Shown here: in pieces, positions 61,073-64,000 of the stretch
Position numbering within the stretch: position 1 is the stretch's first letter
How the letters are laid out: the number at the start of each line of letters is the position of its first letter
Origin: Nocardia asteroides
GTDB taxonomy: Bacteria > Actinomycetota > Actinomycetes > Mycobacteriales > Mycobacteriaceae
Length of the DNA: 64,000 nt
NCBI GenBank assembly: GCA_019930625.1
Contig: CP082844.1
Location: 3,410,001-3,474,000, forward strand
Direction of reading: 5' to 3'
The notes under the pieces: generated by a model
What the model was told of the DNA's origin: nothing
The model's input: the letters and a program-made list of their open reading frames with translations, nothing else
Databases searched by the model: none
Translations under genes and position numbers: made by a program

Positions 61073-61711
61073 TCAGATTCCCGGGCGGTTGGTTTCACCG
61101 GGCCATGTGCCGGCTGCGCCGGTACCGGGACGCGGAGTTCCGCCGGGCATGCCGGTTCCGCCCGCGCCTGGGCGAGGAGTCTCACCGGGCAAACTGCCGG
61201 TTCCGCCCGCGCCCGGGCGAGGAGTCTCACCCGGCATCGTGCCGGTTCCACCCGCGTCCGGACGCGGGATGTCCCCGCGCCAAGCGCCGGTTTCGTGGCC
61301 CTGGCCTTCGATGAAGTGCTTGAAGCGCTGCAAGTCACCGTTCACGCGGTGCTTCAGCACGCCGAGCTTGTCGGCGACGTTCTCCACGAACCCTTCGGGG
61401 TCGACGTCCATCTGCGCGGTCACCCTGGTATGGGTGTCATCGAGCCGATGGAAGGTGACGACGCCCGCGTGCTTCGGCCCGCTGTCGGACTTCCAGGCGA
61501 CGCGTTCGTCCGGATGCTGCTCGGTGATGGTGGCGTCGAACTCCCGCGTCGACGGGCCGACATGGACACGCCAGTGCATATGCCGGTCATCGAGCTGTTG
61601 CACCGCTTCCACACCTTCCATGAACTGCGGAAACGACTCGAACTGCGTCCACTGGTTGTAGGCGGTGCGAACCGGGACCTCGACGTCCACCGTGGCGGCC
61701 ATTGTGCTCAC
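61073..61711 (-). CDS. SRPBCC-family protein with Pro/Gly repeat tail
   Basis: 212 residues. The SRPBCC domain (about 1-145) reads VDVEVPVRTAYNQWTQFESF, then HWRVHVGPSTREFDATITEQ and VTFHRLDDTHTRVTAQMDVD, as in the coenzyme Q-binding COQ10/START-like stress proteins of actinobacteria. After residue 150 a PGETPRPGAGGTG-like 15-residue unit repeats about four times, a flexible tail of unknown use. The fold binds lipids or small hydrophobic molecules; the ligand is unknown. Confidence 0.82.
   Translation of the reverse strand: MSTMAATVDVEVPVRTAYNQWTQFESFPQFMEGVEAVQQLDDRHMHWRVHVGPSTREFDATITEQHPDERVAWKSDSGPKHAGVVTFHRLDDTHTRVTAQMDVDPEGFVENVADKLGVLKHRVNGDLQRFKHFIEGQGHETGAWRGDIPRPDAGGTGTMPGETPRPGAGGTGSLPGETPRPGAGGTGMPGGTPRPGTGAAGTWPGETNRPGI
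61125..61275 (-). repeat. About four 45-bp repeats coding the Pro/Gly tail
   Basis: The repeat unit GGCGAGGAGTCTCACC followed by a CGGGCA-like stretch recurs with about 45-base spacing; copies differ at several bases and by small length changes, and the frame is kept. Confidence 0.7.
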
Positions 61712-61852
61712 TTGCTACCCCTTTCCTCGCCCACCCGCACGATCGCACGGACGGGCGTTCTTCGGTTGACAAGCGCTCCCTTGGGGGCGACTCGGGACAT
61801 TTGATCGCTTACCCGGGCATCGGGAGCACAAACAGGCCCAGCGCCGCGAGGG

Positions 61853-63049
61853 CTACACCAAGACGGTCGCCGCGTAGGTGTCCAGCTCACGGACCGGTCG
61901 CGCCGAAGCCCACGGTTCGAACGTCGCACGGGTCTGCGCGTACGCCTGTCGCAGCCGCGGCGAGGTGTTCTGCGCGGCCAGGCGCAGGGCCCGCTTGGCG
62001 GCTTCACACGCGCGGTCGAGATCACGCGAACCCGTCAGCTGCGCGAGGCTGAGATTCCACAACGCCCGGTCACGGGTGGCATGGGCGGGAATGAGCCCGA
62101 GCACCGCTTCGATCGTGTCGGCCGCCACACCCAGCTCGCCACCGGTTTCCAGGCAGCGGGCGGTCATGGCGCCGGTCGTCCACGCACTCTGGTAGTAGCA
62201 GTACGACTCGTCCGGTGTCGTCTGCTCGACGAACTCGTCGCTGACTGCGATCAGCAGGCGCCACGCGTCGGACTTTCGTCCGTCGGACGCGAACGCCTGT
62301 GCCGCGCACAGCTTCCGGAAGTCCTCGACGCGCCTGTCCTGGACGTGCGGGCGCAGCATGGCGTCCGCGATGGCGGCGGCGGTCCGGTATCGGCGCATCT
62401 GAACCGCCAACTGCGTGCGGTGGCAGAGGACGCCGGTCGCGATGTCGGTGTCACCGGATTCGTCCGCATGCTGGTAGGCGAGCCGAAACAGCCTGTCGGC
62501 CTTGCCCAGGTCGCCCTGATCCCACGCGGACCAAGCGTTGCTGGCCGTGGCCTCTCCGGTCAACGATTGCAGGGCCGGGCGCAGATTCGCGGGGCAGTCG
62601 CGCAGCAGCGACAGGCACGTCTGCGCTTGCGCTTCGATGATCGGCCGAGCCGCGTCGGAGCCCAGCTGATCGTCCAGTAGTTGCGCGGCGTGCACGCTGT
62701 TGCGCAGATGACCGATCGCGTCCGGGGTGACGGTTGGGGAACCTCCGCTGCCGCTCATTGACGCCGCGCCGATGACCGCACCGGTGGCGGCGATGAAGTC
62801 TCGCCGGTTCACGTCTAGGTCTCCAATCAACGCCCGGAAACGCTTTTGTGCCCCATGGTCCGCATCTTCGAGAACCCTGTCCAGCCGCGCTTGGTGGCCG
62901 ATACCGACCTGACGGTTCGGTCGGCTCTCCCAGAAGCTCACCGTGCGCTGACCACAACGCAGCAGCTCCGCGAGGTCGCTCTGGGTCAATCTGCACGCGT
63001 CCCGGAGCGTCTTCACATCCGCGCCGGTCCACATCGTCACCTCTGCCAC
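61853..63049 (-). CDS. XRE-type regulator with TPR-like C-terminal region
   Basis: 398 residues. An N-terminal helix-turn-helix (VKTLRDACRLTQSDLAELLR, GQRTVSFWESRPNRQVG) is followed by a RRDFIAATGAVIGAA stretch resembling a signal-like segment and then by helical repeats (LFRLAYQHADESGDTDIATG, LQALT.., WNLSLAQLTGSRDLDRACEA). This plan is common in multi-copy actinobacterial regulators tied to development. GTG 63049 with AGGGGG ahead is used; ATG 63034 is an alternative. It is divergent from two small genes. Confidence 0.85.
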   Translation of the reverse strand: MAEVTMWTGADVKTLRDACRLTQSDLAELLRCGQRTVSFWESRPNRQVGIGHQARLDRVLEDADHGAQKRFRALIGDLDVNRRDFIAATGAVIGAASMSGSGGSPTVTPDAIGHLRNSVHAAQLLDDQLGSDAARPIIEAQAQTCLSLLRDCPANLRPALQSLTGEATASNAWSAWDQGDLGKADRLFRLAYQHADESGDTDIATGVLCHRTQLAVQMRRYRTAAAIADAMLRPHVQDRRVEDFRKLCAAQAFASDGRKSDAWRLLIAVSDEFVEQTTPDESYCYYQSAWTTGAMTARCLETGGELGVAADTIEAVLGLIPAHATRDRALWNLSLAQLTGSRDLDRACEAAKRALRLAAQNTSPRLRQAYAQTRATFEPWASARPVRELDTYAATVLV

Positions 63050-63283
63050 GGCGCCCCCTTGCCCGCTGGACGGTCATTGCTGCCGATTGCTCGAGCCTGC
63101 GTGTGCATTGCCTTCCACCAGGCATAGTGCACCGGCACGCTGGTATCTGTACCCGAAACCGAGAAACGCTGTCGGGCAAACGAACCGCTGTGTGACGGGA
63201 CGTCGGAAGCGTGCACACGCATTGAGCCGCCTGATGTTCCCGGTCCGGTTCCGGGTCGACCGACGACCGCGAGGGGACCATCA

Positions 63284-63760
63284 GTGCAGAACATCCCGTA
63301 CGGGGACACGCCGTCATCCCGCTGCGCCTATTACCGGCAGGTGTGCGATCTGCCCGCGGAGGTGTATCCGCCGCATCCGGGGCGGATCGTGATGCGGACC
63401 GGGGCCGTGTGGGCGCTGACGATGCCCGCGTCATCGGGCCGGGACGCGCACGCGTGGATGCGCAGCCACGGTCACCGGGCGGGGCCGATCCTGACCCATC
63501 CACGGTCGCGCCGGTGGACCTTCCTGATCCGTCCGGATCTGTCCCAGGAGATGGGGCTGTTCGCCGAGATGTTCCGGGTGAACGTGTCCATCGTGGGGGC
63601 CGGAGGCGTCGTGGCGCTGCCCGGTCCGGGGCAGCGGCCCGGCCGGTTCCGGGAATGGTTGTCCCCGCCTCGCGATTCGTTCAGGCCTTCCGGGTGGACC
63701 GTCGTCGCGGCCATCCGGGACCTTGTGGGCGGGCTGCGGCTGGTGCGGACCCATGCCTGA
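63284..63760 (+). CDS. Hypothetical protein (Nocardia/Rhodococcus type)
   Basis: 158 residues from GTG 63284 with GAGGGG ahead. It contains RTGAVWALTMPASSGRDAHA, GPILTHPRSRRWTFLIRPDL and FAEMFRVNVSIVGAGGVVAL. I recognise this as a family frequent in Nocardia and relatives, sometimes wrongly labelled as an RNA polymerase beta subunit; it is usually next to an XRE regulator, as here. Function unknown. The next gene overlaps its stop by eight bases. Confidence 0.7.
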   Translation: MQNIPYGDTPSSRCAYYRQVCDLPAEVYPPHPGRIVMRTGAVWALTMPASSGRDAHAWMRSHGHRAGPILTHPRSRRWTFLIRPDLSQEMGLFAEMFRVNVSIVGAGGVVALPGPGQRPGRFREWLSPPRDSFRPSGWTVVAAIRDLVGGLRLVRTHA

Positions 63761-64000
63761 TGCGCCTGCCACGTCCCACGGTCCTTACGACGAACGCGCC
63801 GAAGCCGAGATAGCCGTCCTCACCGACACCATCGCCGCCGTCGACGCGGCACTCACCGACGCCATCCGCCACGGTCGGCGCCCTCGTTGCCGACGGGCCC
63901 ACGTGATAGCGGTCGTGCTCTACGAGCTGATCGCCAGCGCCCGGACCGCGGCCGGGCCCGAGACCGGTCGTCTCTACGCCGCCCCCATCCTCGATTCTTT
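63753..64000 (+). CDS. Hypothetical protein, cut by window edge
   Basis: The frame from ATG 63753 overlaps the previous stop and remains open to the window end (82 codons seen). It is helical and acidic then basic (EAEIAVLTDTIAAVDAALTD, RPRCRRAHVIAVVLYELIA). I do not recognise it. Its coupling to the previous gene suggests joint function with the XRE regulator group. Confidence 0.6.
   Translation, partial: MPDAPATSHGPYDERAEAEIAVLTDTIAAVDAALTDAIRHGRRPRCRRAHVIAVVLYELIASARTAAGPETGRLYAAPILDS

Overview
The window reads as a high-GC actinobacterial chromosome, most likely Nocardia or a close relative in the Mycobacteriales. Evidence: the UPF0182 membrane protein aligns from memory along its whole length with the mycobacterial Rv3193c type, there is a resuscitation-promoting factor gene, an actinobacterial initiator tRNA, a KstR-type operator, a mycofactocin-type SDR, a SARP regulator with a type II polyketide synthase, and many GTG/TTG starts with GGAGG-like sites. 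All assignments come from reading the sequence; no database search was run.

Layout. 1-4.9 kb: PPA1309-family gene (partial), UPF0182 protein, a secreted Rpf lysozyme-like enzyme and tRNA-fMet, with two CRP-like sites between Rpf and the tRNA. 4.9-6.7 kb: a translationally coupled four-gene operon for a cobalt-type, three-subunit nitrile hydratase/thiocyanate hydrolase plus a P15K-like maturation protein. 7.3-12.5 kb: VOC protein ending in a 24-bp tandem repeat, a NarL-type two-component system, a fatty acid hydroxylase, and an NTF2-like protein with a KstR-type box. 12.7-18 kb: a probable light/B12 module (TIGR01777 oxidoreductase, MerR-B12 regulator, lipocalin, photolyase). 18-25 kb: small and accessory genes, a PIG-L deacetylase, a repeat-rich secreted protein, and a methyltransferase gene lying between two IS701-type fragments, then a TetR/membrane protein pair.

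25.3-39.5 kb: a type II aromatic polyketide cluster. It begins beside the stump of a truncated histidine kinase. It contains KSalpha, chain-length factor, ACP, a didomain aromatase/cyclase, an ActIV-like metallo-beta-lactamase-fold cyclase, an FAD monooxygenase, an alpha/beta hydrolase, an ActIII-like ketoreductase, an NTF2/SnoaL protein, a complete cluster-encoded acetyl-CoA carboxylase (BCCP, fused carboxyltransferase, biotin carboxylase) and a SARP. TCGAGCG-type direct repeats with 11-bp spacing lie in the divergent KSalpha/carboxylase promoter, where the SARP is expected to bind. The core set matches what makes and folds a C9-reduced octaketide in the actinorhodin pathway; the real product is not predictable from this alone.

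39.7-44 kb: methyltransferase, mycofactocin-type SDR, a STAS protein lacking the phosphorylatable serine, and a DoxX protein with a long 11-residue repeat tail. 44-52.9 kb: a six-gene catabolic operon (flavin monooxygenase, serine esterase, alcohol dehydrogenase, acyl-CoA synthetase, amidohydrolase, alpha/beta hydrolase) divergent from a TetR gene, with a 29-bp dyad between them; the order of functions fits Baeyer-Villiger-type ketone breakdown. 52.9-57.5 kb: LppU-like and DUF6319 proteins, then an unusual overlapping operon of pyruvoyl-dependent arginine decarboxylase, GNAT-like protein and membrane diguanylate cyclase. 57.7-61 kb: galactokinase with a sodium:solute symporter and a small membrane protein. 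61-64 kb: SRPBCC protein with Pro/Gly repeats, an XRE regulator, and two small genes, the last cut by the window edge.
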